Source: Lepeophtheirus salmonis
Taxonomy: Eukaryota > Arthropoda > Copepoda > Siphonostomatoida > Caligidae
Direction: 5' to 3'
Length of the DNA: 64,000 nt
Assembly (NCBI RefSeq): GCF_016086655.4
Contig: NC_052138.2
Location: 30,329,403-30,393,402 of the forward strand
Of this stretch, positions 22,520 to 34,362 are shown piece after piece. Below the pieces are notes generated by a model, which saw nothing but the letters and a program-made list of their open reading frames with translations, was not told where the DNA came from and did no database searches. The first letter of the stretch is position 1. Every line of letters begins with the position of its first letter. A program made the position numbers and the translations under genes.

Positions 22520-24180
22520 TCAGAATGTTGAATGACTAATCTCAAATGATTTTTTGTCAAGTAGTGAATTTATATTCCAGCTATTAAATAGAAAGAAGTA
22601 CCTCCAGACAACAGTACAAATAATGCTTCATAATTAATAGGCCAACTACCTAATAATTTCGTTCATTTTTGCGTGTAATGAAACAGAGTTGTAGATAGTG
22701 GGGATATATTATACATTTAATCATCACCCAAAGACTTTAGATTAAAAAAAGAACAACATAAAAATAATTAATTATACTGAGTTTTAGTTATAAAAGTATG
22801 TTTGCTTTAATAATTTCTTACTTTTTTTTATCAAGACGATTGTACAACCAAATTCAAAATTGGGAGTTTAAGGTCCCAAAGACTCTCAAAAACACTAAAA
22901 ACTGCAATTATTACAAAGTTATCGTACTAACATACAAATTTCCGAAGAAAAAAATCAGCTGCTGAATTTTCTACTACTCCTAGCCCTTGATAGGGTTTTG
23001 ATTGTTGATTGATTGAACTTTGAAAGAGTTTTTCAGGGGTGTCCGCATATATATATATATAAATTATCTCTATGCGATTAATATACTTGATATTGGAAGG
23101 ATGTTAGCGTCTCTTTTCTTTGCAAGTTGTTTCATGCCATCCAGTTCTCTGGAAGTTTCTCGAACTTTTAAAGGATTAAAAAAACTTGATGCGCATAGAG
23201 ATCACTCAACAAATTGCAGGTCATCCTCCACCAATTCAAAAAAGACGATATCGGGATTGTAACCAACATATTTTGACTATTTTAAATGATTATGAGAATC
23301 GTGAAAATTTTGATTATTTATGATGGTAATGCTCATATCATTGTATTTGAATATATCTATCTTTTAAAATGGATTATGTTTTTCTATTATCTCATGTTTA
23401 TATTTGCTGTTAATTTATATAATCTATTGAAAATACAAAGTTAGTAGAATGTGGGAAAAAAACCCGACTTACTTACACCTGAGGGGAATTCTCCAGGGGC
23501 GAATTTTCCGGGAATCTGTAAATATAGATGACTTAAGTATAGATTAATAGAAATACTACTAACCTTGATTGCAACCAGTTACGTTAAGCATATTATGTAA
23601 CTCAAATATCCACTCAATCTAAAGTACTTTAAATCCATACGAAAAATAACAGCCAAAAATAAAAAACAAAGAGTGTGAGAATGTGTTTCATTGAGTACAA
23701 GATAAATTAACTTCTTACTGCGTAAAAGGGATATAAATAATAGTTATGTACTTTTTAGAATGGTTAATTCACATTTACATGAATATTAATATCAGGGATG
23801 TATGCAGGGGTGGAGGCTTTGGGTACCTCCACAATTTCAAAAATTGCCCCTGAATTTGCATATTCTAGTATACTTATCCCGTGGACAACTACAACCCTTC
23901 CAAAATTGCTATCACCTATTGGAACGGCAACCTATAATCTAATTTTTGTGCTCAAGAAAAAAAATATTCTATTCCGTTCAGCGTTCCGTTCATTGAACGC
24001 TGTTCTATTTTGCGTTCTGTTCACAAGTCCGATTATTTCTATTAATCTTGGCTGCAATATATTTTTTCAATGTCACCTACATGTCGGGGTTTAGTTAAAA
24101 AAACAACTATTTTTTTTTATAAAAAATACACTAATCTTATATTCATTATTTATATTTATAAAATGAAAGGGAATATTTCA
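22520..24180. other. Unassigned stretch with scattered repeat words
   Basis: An R3-like header phrase (atgcaggggtggaggcttt) lies at 23804-23822. A short inverted region of 'gttccgttca/tgaacgct' words sits near 23980-24030. ORFs of 80 and 98 codons (23020-23262, 23798-24094) have no recognisable product. Confidence 0.4.
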
Positions 24181-24188
24181 AAGATATA

Positions 24189-25248
24189 CAGCGTGTGCAC
24201 GATAAATTGGAACTACTTTAAACTTCATCCAGATCCATAATGTGGATATTCGGGGTTAAATCATACTAATATAAAAGGCTGCGTGAACAATACACTATAA
24301 TTTTCTAATTCTACAATTGTTTTGACAACAAACAATAACTGTCATCATGGAACAAACAAGGAGAGACGCCATCCTCGAATTGGCTCATGTTCAATTTTGA
24401 GACACAGGCCCTCTGCTACCTGACAAGCTTCTTAACTACCCCAAGACCACGGTGTACCAGGTCTTCAATGCCTGGGAGGCTGAGGGGAAGGTCTGCCGCA
24501 AGCCCACAACATGAGAAGTGACCGAATCCGCACTTTGAACGAAGAGCATCTAGTGACTTTGTCTGTACCAGCCTTGTACTAAAAAAATTAATTGTAACCA
24601 TGAACGGAACGTGGAGCAGAACAAAAATAATGGTTGGCCAAGAACCGTTGAACAAAAAAAGCACTGGTATCTGAAGGCTGTTAATGAGGACCTCATTTAC
24701 GGTCATACCGAATGTGCCAAACAACACATCCTCACGGCATCCATGAAGGCCACCAGGCTCACCAACGGTAAGCCTCTCCTCAATGACCTGAAGAGCCAAG
24801 GAAGAATCATCTTTTCTCCGACGAGAAGAACAAAAAGTCGACAGAAGCTACAACGTCCAGAATGACAGGTTTTGCCAAGGAGACAGAAGAGGTCCCTGCG
24901 GTCTTCCCCAAACGTTCCCGGCCTCTGTGATGACCCTTGATGTCATCTGCAGCACCGGTGAGGTGATGCCTCCTTTTTCTTCAATCCCAAGGAAAGAGTT
25001 AATGCGATAAGGTACTGCGAAGTCATGGAGGAGTTCGTCATCACAAGAACAAAGAAAACGGCCGCTGGGAGGGAGTTCATATTCCAACAAGACTCAGCGC
25101 CCGCATTTATATCGCCATGAGGACCACTAACCTCTTCAACTCCCACGATATCACTTTCTGGGATCGCAACATCTGGATGTTTTTGGAATGTTTTGGAAAA
25201 TAAAATAAATACTAAATTTTTTGGTCTGATGGATAATTTGCACAAATA
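24189..25248 (+). mobile_element. Mariner-like transposon, decayed and lacking the third catalytic motif
   Basis: The left terminus is cagcgtgtgcacgataaatt after TA at 24187-24188. Translation starts at 24347 with MEQTRRDAILELAHVQF, hits a stop, then continues in frame to an HTH segment (YPKTTVYQVFNAW) and a basic KVCRKPTT linker. Further on, with frameshifts, come FSDEK (first aspartate, about 24815), a QNDR-type block, and FIFQQDSAPAF (second aspartate, about 25090). The coding region fades after FWDRNIW, just before the expected SPDLNPLDY, so the third aspartate is missing. The right end near 25245 (ggataatttgcacaaat) weakly mirrors the left terminus. It is a different family from copies A and B. 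Minus-strand frames of 80-127 codons here are antisense shadows. Confidence 0.8.
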
Positions 25249-25309
25249 AGGAATTGCAAAAATTGCTTAATTGGGGGAGGCTACAGCCCCCCCCTGCTCA
25301 GCCTCATAG

Positions 25310-26560
25310 TACCTCCGTAGTTTCTACACTCACATGGGATTCGGCCATTACCATAAGAAAGGGGCTCCCAATTAGGTCTCGTTGGAATTCTTGTACTTTG
25401 CTAATTTATATTAAAAAAAAGGATCTAAGATATGCACTAATGTACTAAGACACCCTATATCCGTCCAATCCCTAAAGTATCCCAAATTTTAAACTCTAAG
25501 AGGAAGTCGAATTTCTGTCAAAAAATTCAAATGACTCTGAGCATCATTATCTTGTGACAAAAACTATAAATAATTATAATTTAAAATCGTATTGAGTTTT
25601 GCCGCGAGACTCTCCCTGTAGGTATGTAGACAAGTCGTTCTGAATGTTAAACAGCCCACATAGGCCTCCACAGTGATGAAAAGGTTTGGAGTCACTGCTT
25701 TAAGACTTAAAGCGTGACTCCAAAATACGTCCCTTATTCAAAGAAACCATCAAATTGACAAATTCTTAATAAAGTCGATTTGAGGGAGGACCTTTTAAAG
25801 CAGTGTTCAACTACATAAATAGTATTTTATAATACACTATAGAATCCGCAACCCACTCAAAACAATTTATGAGTGTAATATTGTTTGGTGTATCTGCCCT
25901 TCAATCATTATCATCATTTATTTGGTTGTTGTTGTGACCCAAATATGTAGGTATACCTATAATATAAAATATCTATGTGTTAGTAAATATTATCTAGATT
26001 GTAGTTATAAGGTAAAACAAATCTTTCACTTTATATTATATTCTCTTATACAAAATATGCTTCATTAAATGATTTAAAGAACCAAAATAATAATAACAAT
26101 CAGAGATTTCCTTTTATTTTATTTTCGCAGGTACTCTGAACACACCTTTAAGTTGTAACTTAAAGCCAACAACTCCTTTGAAATGGGTGTAGTCTGACTG
26201 GCTCTCTGACGAAAACATTTTATATTGTTTTATTTTTTCATCTCTCTCGATTAAATTGGGCTATTTTAATACCTACATAAAAACAAGGAAGCTTTAATTA
26301 ATATAATGACATATTAAATATACAAAAATGTACCCGAGAGAATGATTAATCTGACAAGCGGTTGAGTTTTCCATGGTAGTTTACACTTGGATGGAGAGAG
26401 GAAGAGAAATAACGTGTATGAAATTCATTTTTTGATAGTGAATTGATTAAACAAAGTATAATATGTTTTGTATGTATTAGGCTGTCCCGGTTTCGGGACA
26501 AAGTCATTTTCTATTGGGGACAGTAAAAAAAAAAAGCTTGTTTCTTTCTTTAAAATCTGC
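25310..26560. other. Unassigned stretch
   Basis: An R3-like phrase (gggggaggctacagcccccc) precedes it at 25272-25292. Words resembling hAT ends occur near 25690-25706 and 25802-25815 but could not be paired. No gene seen. Confidence 0.4.
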
Positions 26561-26564
26561 CTTT

Positions 26565-26765
26565 AATTGGTCAGATGAAGTTACACTGATTAAGTATAAG
26601 TATTAAAATTCCTCCATCTGACTTAGGAATCGTCTTTGAAGTCCATATACATTAAGCATATTTCCATCTTTAGGAACGACCGAAACAATTGCGTTGAAGA
26701 GATTAATTTCTCCAAAGCACGTTGTCCATTGAGCTATGTCGTTCCATCGGCATTCTAAGTATTTT
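26565..26765 (+). repeat. Dispersed repeat R4, copy 1
   Basis: Aligns with 54750-54960 in the same orientation. Shared order: 'attaagtataag', 'aagtccatatacat', 'tttccttctctagga' or equivalent, 'aatttctcc' and 'cgttgtc.a.tgagctac'. No coding content. Confidence 0.75.
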
Positions 26766-26939
26766 TGTCGTTGTAGAGACCATTTTAATTTGAAAGAAAA
26801 TGAAGGGATTTTTGGTTCGATATTGAAAACTTTTAAGTCTCTTGAACCATCCTAAATATGACGATAGTGTTACCATGAGTGAAGATCCTTTTTATATTTA
26901 AAATTACGTTTCTTTATCAAAACAAAATTTGTGTTTCTG

Positions 26940-27770
26940 TACTATAGTCATTCTTGATCTAAGAGATAACAATGTAGTCATATTAATGAAATCTTGCATG
27001 CGTTTTGAATTTAGTATGGAGCAAGCCACCATTTTAAGGAAAGGGATTATTCTATACGTAAAGATTGGACTATTGTATGAACGAGACCTATATAATTACA
27101 GAATTTAGACCATTGCTAACATCAGTTGTCTATTTTATTAATTCGGGCAGAGAAAATGAATTACTGATAAAAAGAGCAAAACATTCTACATTTAAAATAG
27201 AATTAGTGCAGGGAAAAATATCCTTATTATATTAAAACTTATATTTATTTATTTTATTATGCATTTTTAAATCAGTATACAACAAAAATAAGTTATAATT
27301 TTGCTTTGAGAGAGAGAAAACATGTTAACACCCTCCACGACCTATAACAAAATGTAAAAAAAGAAAGGAGAATGCATCAATTATTTTTCTTTTTCAAATC
27401 GGTAAACATAGTTTTTTCTCTACAAAGATCCCTTCCTTAACTATACGTAGTATGCATTTTTAATAGAAATATATTTTAAAATGCGGAAATCTATCAGACG
27501 TTTAAGTGTACTCATATTTTATACAACAAGCGATTGTAGCTAGAGTTCTAGAGACTAAATGACGTCATATTAAAATTTGTTTCTACAGCTATTTTTATTA
27601 TTCTTTCATTTTTGAGGAGAGAACATCTAAGTATTGAGTAACTACGTGTCAGTTTGCTCATGAAAACGGAGAATAACAGTGAGGAATTATCTTTTATATT
27701 ATTATTTTTATAAAGTTTGTCTGTTCGACGACGCCTAATTACTCCGTGCAATGTTGAGTACTACCGCTAG
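26940..27770 (+). repeat. R1 repeat interrupted by an R2 segment
   Basis: R1 words appear at 26960-27020 ('gtagtcatattaatgaaatc') and again at 27595-27770 ('gaacatctaagtattgagta', 'ttgctcatgaaaacgg', 'ccgctagtctttgat'). Between them, 27110-27420 carries R2 words ('acattctacatttaaaatag', a gagagagaga tract). This suggests one repeat inserted into the other. The 67-codon minus-strand ORF is a by-product. Confidence 0.6.
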
Positions 27771-28319
27771 TCTTTGATACAGAAGAACGACAAATCATTG
27801 AGCACACCAATTTAACTCCTTAAATTAAAAGTGTATGTACCACCCAAAAAATGACATGAGAGACTTCAAACTTTCATATTGGTTGTTTTTTACTGTTAAA
27901 TATTAACCCAAAAACGAAACAGTCTATTTAAAAACCTACAACCAACCTGTATAGAGTAGAAGCTTCATCACTATATATTTGTATATAAATAGTTCTTCTT
28001 TTATTATGAATATAAATATTTAATTAGTTGTTATCTGTAGGTGGAAGGAATGCAGAGCACAGGTACAGGGTACTCGTTGAATGTACATATAATATTCTTC
28101 CCTCCTCATTTATCAATTAATTTAGGTTGGTCATTAAATTGATAAAAGATCATCTAAGTTTCCGTGTCTCATTTTCTAGTTGTTGTCGTTATAAATCATT
28201 CTCTCTGGACTACATTCTATTTGTAGCCCGTTCTCTAACATTAGGCTATTAATAACACATGTTACCAAAAAAAAAAAAGAAAAAAAAAGAATATGTTTTT
28301 AGATTCTATACATGGAACG

Positions 28320-28435
28320 CGTACAACTGGCGATTTTTTCTATTAGTAGAAGAGTTATGAAATGAAAGAGATAAGTTAATTTAAAAAATCGTTTAATGAA
28401 TTTCTTAAGGATTTAAAATAACTTTTTGGGTTTAT
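28320..28435 (+). repeat. Short repeat shared with 30195-30270
   Basis: 'attttttctattagtagaa' and 'agttat' followed by a 'ttccttaag'-like word occur in both places, bracketing the piggyBac remnant in direct orientation. Copies are diverged; significance uncertain. Confidence 0.4.
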
Positions 28436-28439
28436 CTAC

Positions 28440-28690
28440 TTTTATTTTGTCATCAGAATAAAAATTAATAATTTCTAATTTTTTGTTTATTTTGAATTTT
28501 AAAAATTAAATTTTTTGCTTACCCACAAAAATTGACCGAAATACCGTTTTTAGAGACAAATCCTTAAAAAAAAAAACTATCGTGTTTCTCGTTAAATAAG
28601 AGCGATAATTCTTAAAAACCCAAAACAAAAATTCCTTCATTGGGGAGGGAGTTACAGCGCTTCCAACCCACTCCCTGTGACGCACATTGA
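28440..28690 (-). repeat. R3 repeat, minus strand
   Basis: Minus strand begins with a 'cacagggagtgggttgga' header then 'gcgctgtaactccctcccc', followed by the AT-rich body containing 'aaaaatt' words. Matches the other R3 copies. Confidence 0.6.
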
Positions 28691-29604
28691 TATAAAGATT
28701 AAAGAAATATCTACTCTAACAAATTGCCCGTAGTTGACTAACTTAGAGTGAAAAAAGAGAAAGGGGGTTCATGTTCCAATTTAGACCAATTCGAAAGTAA
28801 ACACTTTTGAAATTTTTATGTTATTGCATTTTTTTAAGACATGGAAAGCTCAAAAATCATTTTTTAGGGTTCTAAATATGCTCTATACCTTCCCCCATTG
28901 GCCTTATAGATTTTCAAAAATTCATTTTTCCATGTTTTTTGGTAGTTTTTGTACAAAAACTATGGATGAAACAAGCGATTGTATGTCAAAAAAGACTAAA
29001 ATATTATTTTTTTTTAATAATATTTTGTATACATGTTAATTTCTAAGTATCAAAATTAACCGGTGCAATGAAGTTAAAGAGAAAAAGCTTAGTGTGCTAA
29101 AACTGATTTGAAAATCAAAATGGTACACATAGTAGTAAATACATTTTTCTTATATATAGCTTTAATAATGGGTATCTCGTCTTGTAAACGTCCGATCGGT
29201 CCAAACTGGATAGATTTAAAAATAGAAGATTTCGTATTACAAAAAATTATACGATAGTTTTATGATTGTTTGAGTCTTTTGTCGAAAACGGATTCCGGCA
29301 AGGAGACAATACCACATATTTTACAGTATTTCTATGAATAAGGCTAAAAATGTGAATAGTGTTTATGATCATGAGTCTGTAAAAGTCAATTACATCAATA
29401 AATGTATAATTAGAGACCTGGAAATCCAAGGATAGGAATACTGCCCTGGTGTTTGATACCCCTCCAGTAATAGGGGAATTCACAATGAAGCCGCTGCAAT
29501 ACAATACAAATGAGATAAAAGGTTACGTTATCCAGAATTCAGGCATCTTTGACTAGAGGTTATTGTAGGTTATAACCTACAATCGGACCACCTGAAGTCC
29601 ATTA

Positions 29605-30190
29605 ACTTACAGACAAAGATTCCGGTGATGATAATTCAGCTGAACACGTTGGACCAGATGACCTTAGCGGTAATCAACTGAGGGGGTCGGTTGCAAGAGC
29701 AAGGGATTTGTTGGAGCCTGAAGACAATGTAATTAAAATTCCTCCTGGTAAGATAAATAAAAAAAGGTCAACATCTCAGAAAAAAAAAAAAAAAACTTCA
29801 AATGTTACGTGGTATTCTCACGAGAAGAATCCAAATGCTGTTCCAATATTTCCCGAAGTAGATTAAAAAAGGTATCAAAACTTTACTCCAGTGATGTTAT
29901 TTTTGAGGAACTAATCAGTCCTATTGTTGAACAAAGTACAGTATATCGTCTGTCCAAAAATTGGACAAATATAAATGTGAATTGTGATGAAATACAAACT
30001 TTTCTGGCTATTCTCATCGTATAAGGTTACAATAAACTACAAAGTAAAGCCATGTATTGATCAACCGGCTATAATGTACGCAATAGAGCTGTGCACGAAG
30101 CAATGCCTCGAGACCCATTGATTGGATAATGAAATGTCTGCATTTCAATTCTAATGACAAACTTGATAAAAAGGACAAGTATTCGAACTA
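29605..30190 (+). pseudogene. piggyBac-like transposase, N-terminal remnant
   Basis: Following frames, the plus strand encodes an acidic N-terminus (LTDKDSGDDNSAEHVGPDD), a basic lysine-rich stretch beside an A-run, and then the start of the conserved DDE_Tnp_1_7 region. That region reads FEELISPIVEQSTVYRLSKN, then NVNCDEIQTFLAILIV, GYNKLQSKAMY, STGYNVRNRAVHEAMPRD and HFNSNDKLDKKDKYSKLR. This order (ElIxxIVxxTNxY, E.kaFlGilI.mGy.klPs..dYWst, mSRdRF, lHf.dN.kldk.Dk..KlrP) is that of piggyBac transposases. Breaks include a stop after PEVD and a frameshift near 29900, a stop after LAILIV at 30022, and loss of everything after the first third of the enzyme. No catalytic aspartates remain. Domesticated piggyBac genes exist, but the disruptions argue against one here. 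Confidence 0.85.
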
Positions 30191-30364
30191 AGGACTATTT
30201 TTTCTATTAGTAGAACAGTTATTAATAAATAAATAAATTCCTTAAGACATTCATAACATTATTCTATTAATTCAATTAGTATTTTGAAAATCTAGAAGTC
30301 GTGGTTCAATTAATAATATTTTTTTATTTTTCTCTTTGCAGGGGTGAACCAAAGAAAAAAAAAA

Positions 30365-30490
30365 ATATAATGTTGACCAAGCTTTTTGATTGGCCACTTT
30401 GCTTAGTTAGGCAGGCAGATTATAAATCTTCTGATCAAGATAAGTTTAATACAGTTGTTGTATTTGGTTTATTATGATAAAATCTGGAGA
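30365..30490 (+). repeat. Diverged single arm of the foldback element
   Basis: 'aagtttaatacagttgttgt' then 'atttggttt' and 'ataaaatct' match the right arm of the palindrome at 1170-1220 (aagtttaatacagctgttgt). 'gaccaa' and 'ggccact' just before correspond loosely to the arm next to the centre. No mirrored partner arm nearby. Confidence 0.6.
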
Positions 30491-30494
30491 GAAA

Positions 30495-32270
30495 AAGTCC
30501 ACTTATTAAATTTATAACCTTTTCGGCAAAATGTCATTTCTTTAAAGCAAGTCAAAGCTTATAGTTGAAGACAATTTGCCACTTCTATAATATAATTCTA
30601 AACAAATGTAATAATCAAGAAAGGGCCTTAGCTTGGTTTTCTTATTTTTTCCTCTTGAAGGAATGTTGTAAAAATTAGGTTGAATTATATATTCAACTTA
30701 TCCCTCCTTATATATGACACTCATATGGGATTAAAAAGTCTGCGTGAGTACTCCCGGTCTCTAAAATTTAATTCTAGGAACCTTCACTGAAAAAAATAAT
30801 TAATAAAAATGATAATAATTCATGCTACAATACTATGAAATTATGATTTACATTCAATTGAAATGAATCAACTATTAATTAATGATAACTTAATCATTCA
30901 GTTCGAAGTAAATTATTCATTCAATGTTATATCTTTTATGTAAAGTTGGAATAACATGAATGGGACTCAATTTTACACATTCTTTGTAGTATGAATCATA
31001 ATCATTATTATTCCCCGCAACGTGTCTGTTTGGCAATGTGGCCATACGGAAAAGTGTCAACGTACCCTAATTTTCGATGCCTACATTTTTCTTTTTTTCT
31101 ATGGCCGGCTCGCTTTTTTAAATAAACACAGATGCTTTGTTCTGGAACACTTTGTCGAATACGTCATGGCTAAACTTATTAAATTATTATTAATTAATTT
31201 GATGATGATTTATGCTGTCATATTACTTCAAAGACAAATACATCTTGATAATTATAAGGTCAGAAACCCCTCGGGACAGAGGAGTGTCCGTCAGGACTTG
31301 ACCAGATATGTAATACCTCCAACACTTTATTAATTCGCCTTGTCCATTGAATCTCAGTTATTGATTGATTTATTGACTTCTTCTCTTCTTTGAATATTTT
31401 TTTCTCTTTTTAATTTGTTTATATAATTAATTATTCAACAGTTGTCATGATTTTGATTCTAATTGTGGTTTGAGCCAACTGTTGAAACATTTTGATAGCT
31501 GACTTTACGTATTATGAACTATAAAAAAAAGGTAACACTAATTGATTTGGATTTTTATATTAATTTATATCAATAAAGGGATTTCCTTTATAATTCCTGT
31601 CATTTTATGCTCTGTTTATGATACTTATTTTCATAAAATTATCTATTTAATGTGTATAATAATTAATAATTATTATCTCGTTAATAATTAACTGTACAGT
31701 TAATTATTATGTATTATATTATACATAGGCCACAAGAAAAATACATAAGGGTACTTACTAGTGTTGGGGTTCGGTCTGGAAATCATAGACCAATCTGACA
31801 CTGTTATATTTTTTGAAGGGAAAATGGGGTCTAGTTCTGTCCCAAAAAATGGGTACATACATATTTTACAGATAAATTGTCTATAACATGACATCATATG
31901 TATTTTCAAGTACAATGAAATCATACGACTTTTAAACAGAGATAGATCGGATGAATTTTAATCCCGTCAATTCTCGTGGAATACATAATTCTGAATTCAA
32001 ACATCTCATAAAATTGATGATCAAATAAAGTATATTCCTCCAATTCCCTCTATCTTCCTTTGGTTCTAACTCCTGGAGAACACGAAAGTGCATTTTTTCC
32101 GGTCTTAATGGAATAAGAATAATCTTAGGCCTTAGCAATTATATATATTGTGTAGTTTTGAGATTTTTTGGAAAAATCAATGATGGTTTATCTAGAAAAA
32201 AAAAAAGAAATTTAATCTCTCATAATATATGGGACCAAAAAAATCGGCCCATCGGGTAAGACCGCCAAAA
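30495..32270. other. Unassigned stretch with a 103-codon ORF
   Basis: The plus-strand ORF 31022-31333 (103 codons) has a hydrophobic segment (KLLLINLMMIYAVILL) in its middle and no recognised domain. I would not call it a gene on frame length alone. Near 31765 there is 'actagtgttggggttcggtc', shared in part with 42400 and 43500-43620 (a 'cggtctagaaaaaa' family, R5). Confidence 0.4.
31682..31709. repeat. Perfect 28-bp palindrome
   Basis: taataattaactg-tacagttaattatta reads identically on both strands over 28 bases, in an AT-rich surround full of shorter attaat palindromes. It could extrude as a cruciform. No element ends or target duplications flank it. Confidence 0.9.
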
Positions 32271-32278
32271 AAAAGGTA

Positions 32279-32362
32279 CATAAATTGAGAACAAAAAATA
32301 TTGGTCCATAAATTGAGAACAAAAAATATCAGTCCATAAATTGGGACCAAAAAAAATCAGTC
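32279..32362 (+). repeat. 28-bp tandem repeat, three units
   Basis: Unit close to cataaattgagaacaaaaaa plus tattggtc, at 32279, 32307 and 32335. The third unit has gggacc instead of gagaac. A 'ggtctagaaaaaatc' R5 word follows immediately. Confidence 0.85.
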
Positions 32363-32609
32363 CAATTGGTCTAGAAAAAATCACTTAAGAACTGAAAAAA
32401 TTATCGGTGCTGGACCAAGTCTCATCAATAGTTGTTACCATATGTTTTTTGTTTTTTTTCAAATTGTTTATTTCCCTTTAGTCAGTCATAGATGAGAGGG
32501 GATAAAAAAACTGGTCGAATGATTATCTTAACTAATTGTTGTATTGTCTTATTGTGACCTCAGGAAAATCCTGGATATTTTTTTAGGAAAAAAAATCACT
32601 ATTTCAGTA

Positions 32610-33087
32610 TTAAAATATGCTAAGGTCACATTAAAAAAAATACTTTTTCAATTTTGTGAAAAAGTCTCAATAGGAACTTGATTAATACTATTCAATCTGT
32701 AGCAAAGAAAAAAAATTGAAGGAAAACTATGAATAACTTGTTTAAGAATATCTGAGCGCGCCTTAAAAAATATTACATAACGCTCGTCTATGAGTTAACC
32801 TGTATCTTAAATAACTTAAGAAATGTGTTTTCTACTTGATAATAATTAATAAGGCAAAATTTTCAAGAAATACAAACACAAAAGACAATAAGTGATGTCT
32901 GAAATTTCCTTTTCTTTCAACAACAACAAAAAAATCATAAACCTATTACTAGAAATGAAACATGTTTTTGAAGCCTTTTTATACATATTCAATAATTAAT
33001 GTCTATATAGTAATTAATCCCATTTAAAATATCTTCAAAAACCAAGAAACATTCTGCAAACAACTAGAAAAATGTTTTTTATGTCTC
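32610..33087 (+). repeat. Inverted duplication, arm 2, distal part
   Basis: Mirror of 7764-8115 on the opposite strand, about 24 kb apart. It contains the uninterrupted 'gtctatat' site (near 33001) where arm 1 carries the hAT MITE. Confidence 0.8.
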
Positions 33088-33160
33088 GGGACCATTAGCT
33101 CAATCGATAGAGCATCTTGCTAAAAACGAGAAGTTCGAGAGTGCAATCCCCTCATGGCCC
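33088..33160 (+). repeat. tRNA-like sequence in arm 2
   Basis: Near-cloverleaf: gggaccat pairs with atggccc (one bulged base), the D-arm is gctc...gagc, the anticodon stem tcttg/cgaga holds loop ctaaaaa, and the 3' part has gagag/cccctc. The T-loop/B box (tgcaatc) has decayed from ttcgatc seen in the arm-1 copy. The folding remnant is better here and the promoter box better in the other copy. No CCA-type or intron signals are informative. A tRNA scan score and an expression check would be needed to call it a gene. Confidence 0.55.
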
Positions 33161-33427
33161 ATGTTTCTTTCTTATCCTACATTATAGTATTATTTATTTT
33201 TCACGTCATATTAATTTCAATTGTGATAATATTTATAGTCAAATCATATCTCTAAGCCTCATTGATACCATGGCACACTTTTAGTCTAGAGTGAAAATAG
33301 GTTTAGGCTACAAAATGTAATAATTTTTATTTTTTTTCAATTTAGCGGAATAACTTTTATCCTTCTTTGGACAAATGATTCGATCCATAGGTACGTACTT
33401 CAATTTCACTGATAATTTCATTTAGTA
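33161..33427 (+). repeat. Inverted duplication, arm 2, continuing to the mariner insertion
   Basis: Mirror of 5985-6250. It ends in 'atttcatttagta', whose final TA is the left target site of mariner B. Confidence 0.8.
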
Positions 33428-34362
33428 CAGGGTTCGGAAGCAAAACGTGGACTGTTAATAAATGTTTATTAAGTAATTAAAAAGAGAGGTTTTGTAATTT
33501 TTTCATACATATTCCGAATCTCCTGTCCTTTCTGCATAAGTAAACAATGATAAACATTGCCCAAATCTTTCATCATGATTGAACAAGAAGCAAAAAGGCA
33601 AAGGGATCTCAGACCTTCTGGATGACAAAATTGAGGTGGCAAAGATTATGGACATTGTATCTACACAAAAAAAATTCTCTAACGAGAAGATTTTCACCAT
33701 GGATCAGGTCTGCAACCGTCAGAACGACCGTTAGCTCGGGGAATCACCAGAAGAGGAGGTCAATGAAAACAATGATCCTGGGGGTCGTGGCGCCTAAAGC
33801 AAAAAGAGACATCCCTTCTTTTTTAAGGCTGAGGAGAAAATGGGCCAGGAGGCCTACTACAAGGTGCTGAGATTTACCATACTGCCATGGCTCAAGGCCA
33901 CCTACCCAGAGGAAAACTATGTGTGGCCCCAAGATGGTGCACCCTCACACACATCGGCAAAATACCAGAAGTTCTGCACCGACCTCATGGCTGATTTTTG
34001 GCACAAGGACATGTGACCATCGTCTTCGCCTGATTTGAACTTGTTGGACTTTGCTGTGTTGGGCACTTTGGAGAGGGAGGCTAACCGGATATCTCACCCG
34101 AACGTAGACTCCCTGAAGACTGCCATTGTGAAGGAGTGAAACAACTTGCCCGAGAAGTTTATCATCAACTCCTGCAAGGCTTTCCACCGCGATGTGGAGG
34201 CTATGATTGCTGCTGAGGGCAGCCATATTGAGAGAACATGTTCACAATGGTCGTATCTCAAAGTTTTGTTTAAAAAAATATCAAAATTATTTATTAAATA
34301 ATAAAATTATTGACATTTTTCTAAAATCAGTAATTCAGTTCACGTTTTGCTTCCAGACCCTG
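33428..34362 (+). mobile_element. Mariner-like transposon, copy B (DD37D type), N-terminal deletion
   Basis: Terminal inverted repeats of 27 bp match at 24 positions: cagggttcggaagcaaaacg at the left, and the reverse complement of cgttttgcttccagaccctg at the right. TA flanks both sides (33426-33427, 34363-34364). Length is 935 bp. Coding starts at 33575, but a deletion near 33650 removes the helix-turn-helix region. The catalytic part then runs, with frameshifts and stops: first Asp in FTMD (33702), second in WPQDGAPSHTS (33933), third in SSPDLNLLDF (34047). The second and third aspartate codons lie 114 bases apart, giving 37 intervening residues, the spacing of DD37D (maT-like) mariners rather than DD34D. 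The C-terminus ends near AMIAAEGSHIE. Stops at the W of 'KDMW' and at 'EW' show decay. Confidence 0.93.

Noticed and set aside
24416..25245. Minus-strand ORFs of 80-127 codons at 24416-25245
   Set aside because: They lie antisense to a mariner whose motifs are all on the plus strand.
25690..25815. A hAT element between 'gtcactgc' (about 25697) and 'gcagtgttcaac' (about 25801)
   Set aside because: The end-like words point outward from each other, the termini do not match well enough, and no 8-bp duplication was found.
31022..31333. 103-codon plus-strand ORF
   Set aside because: A possible membrane segment only; nothing supports a gene beyond frame length.
33088..33160. Functional tRNA gene
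   Set aside because: The B box has decayed, an acceptor base is bulged and the anticodon would be AAA; the paralogue at 6.25 kb is also defective. Treated as tRNA-derived repeat.
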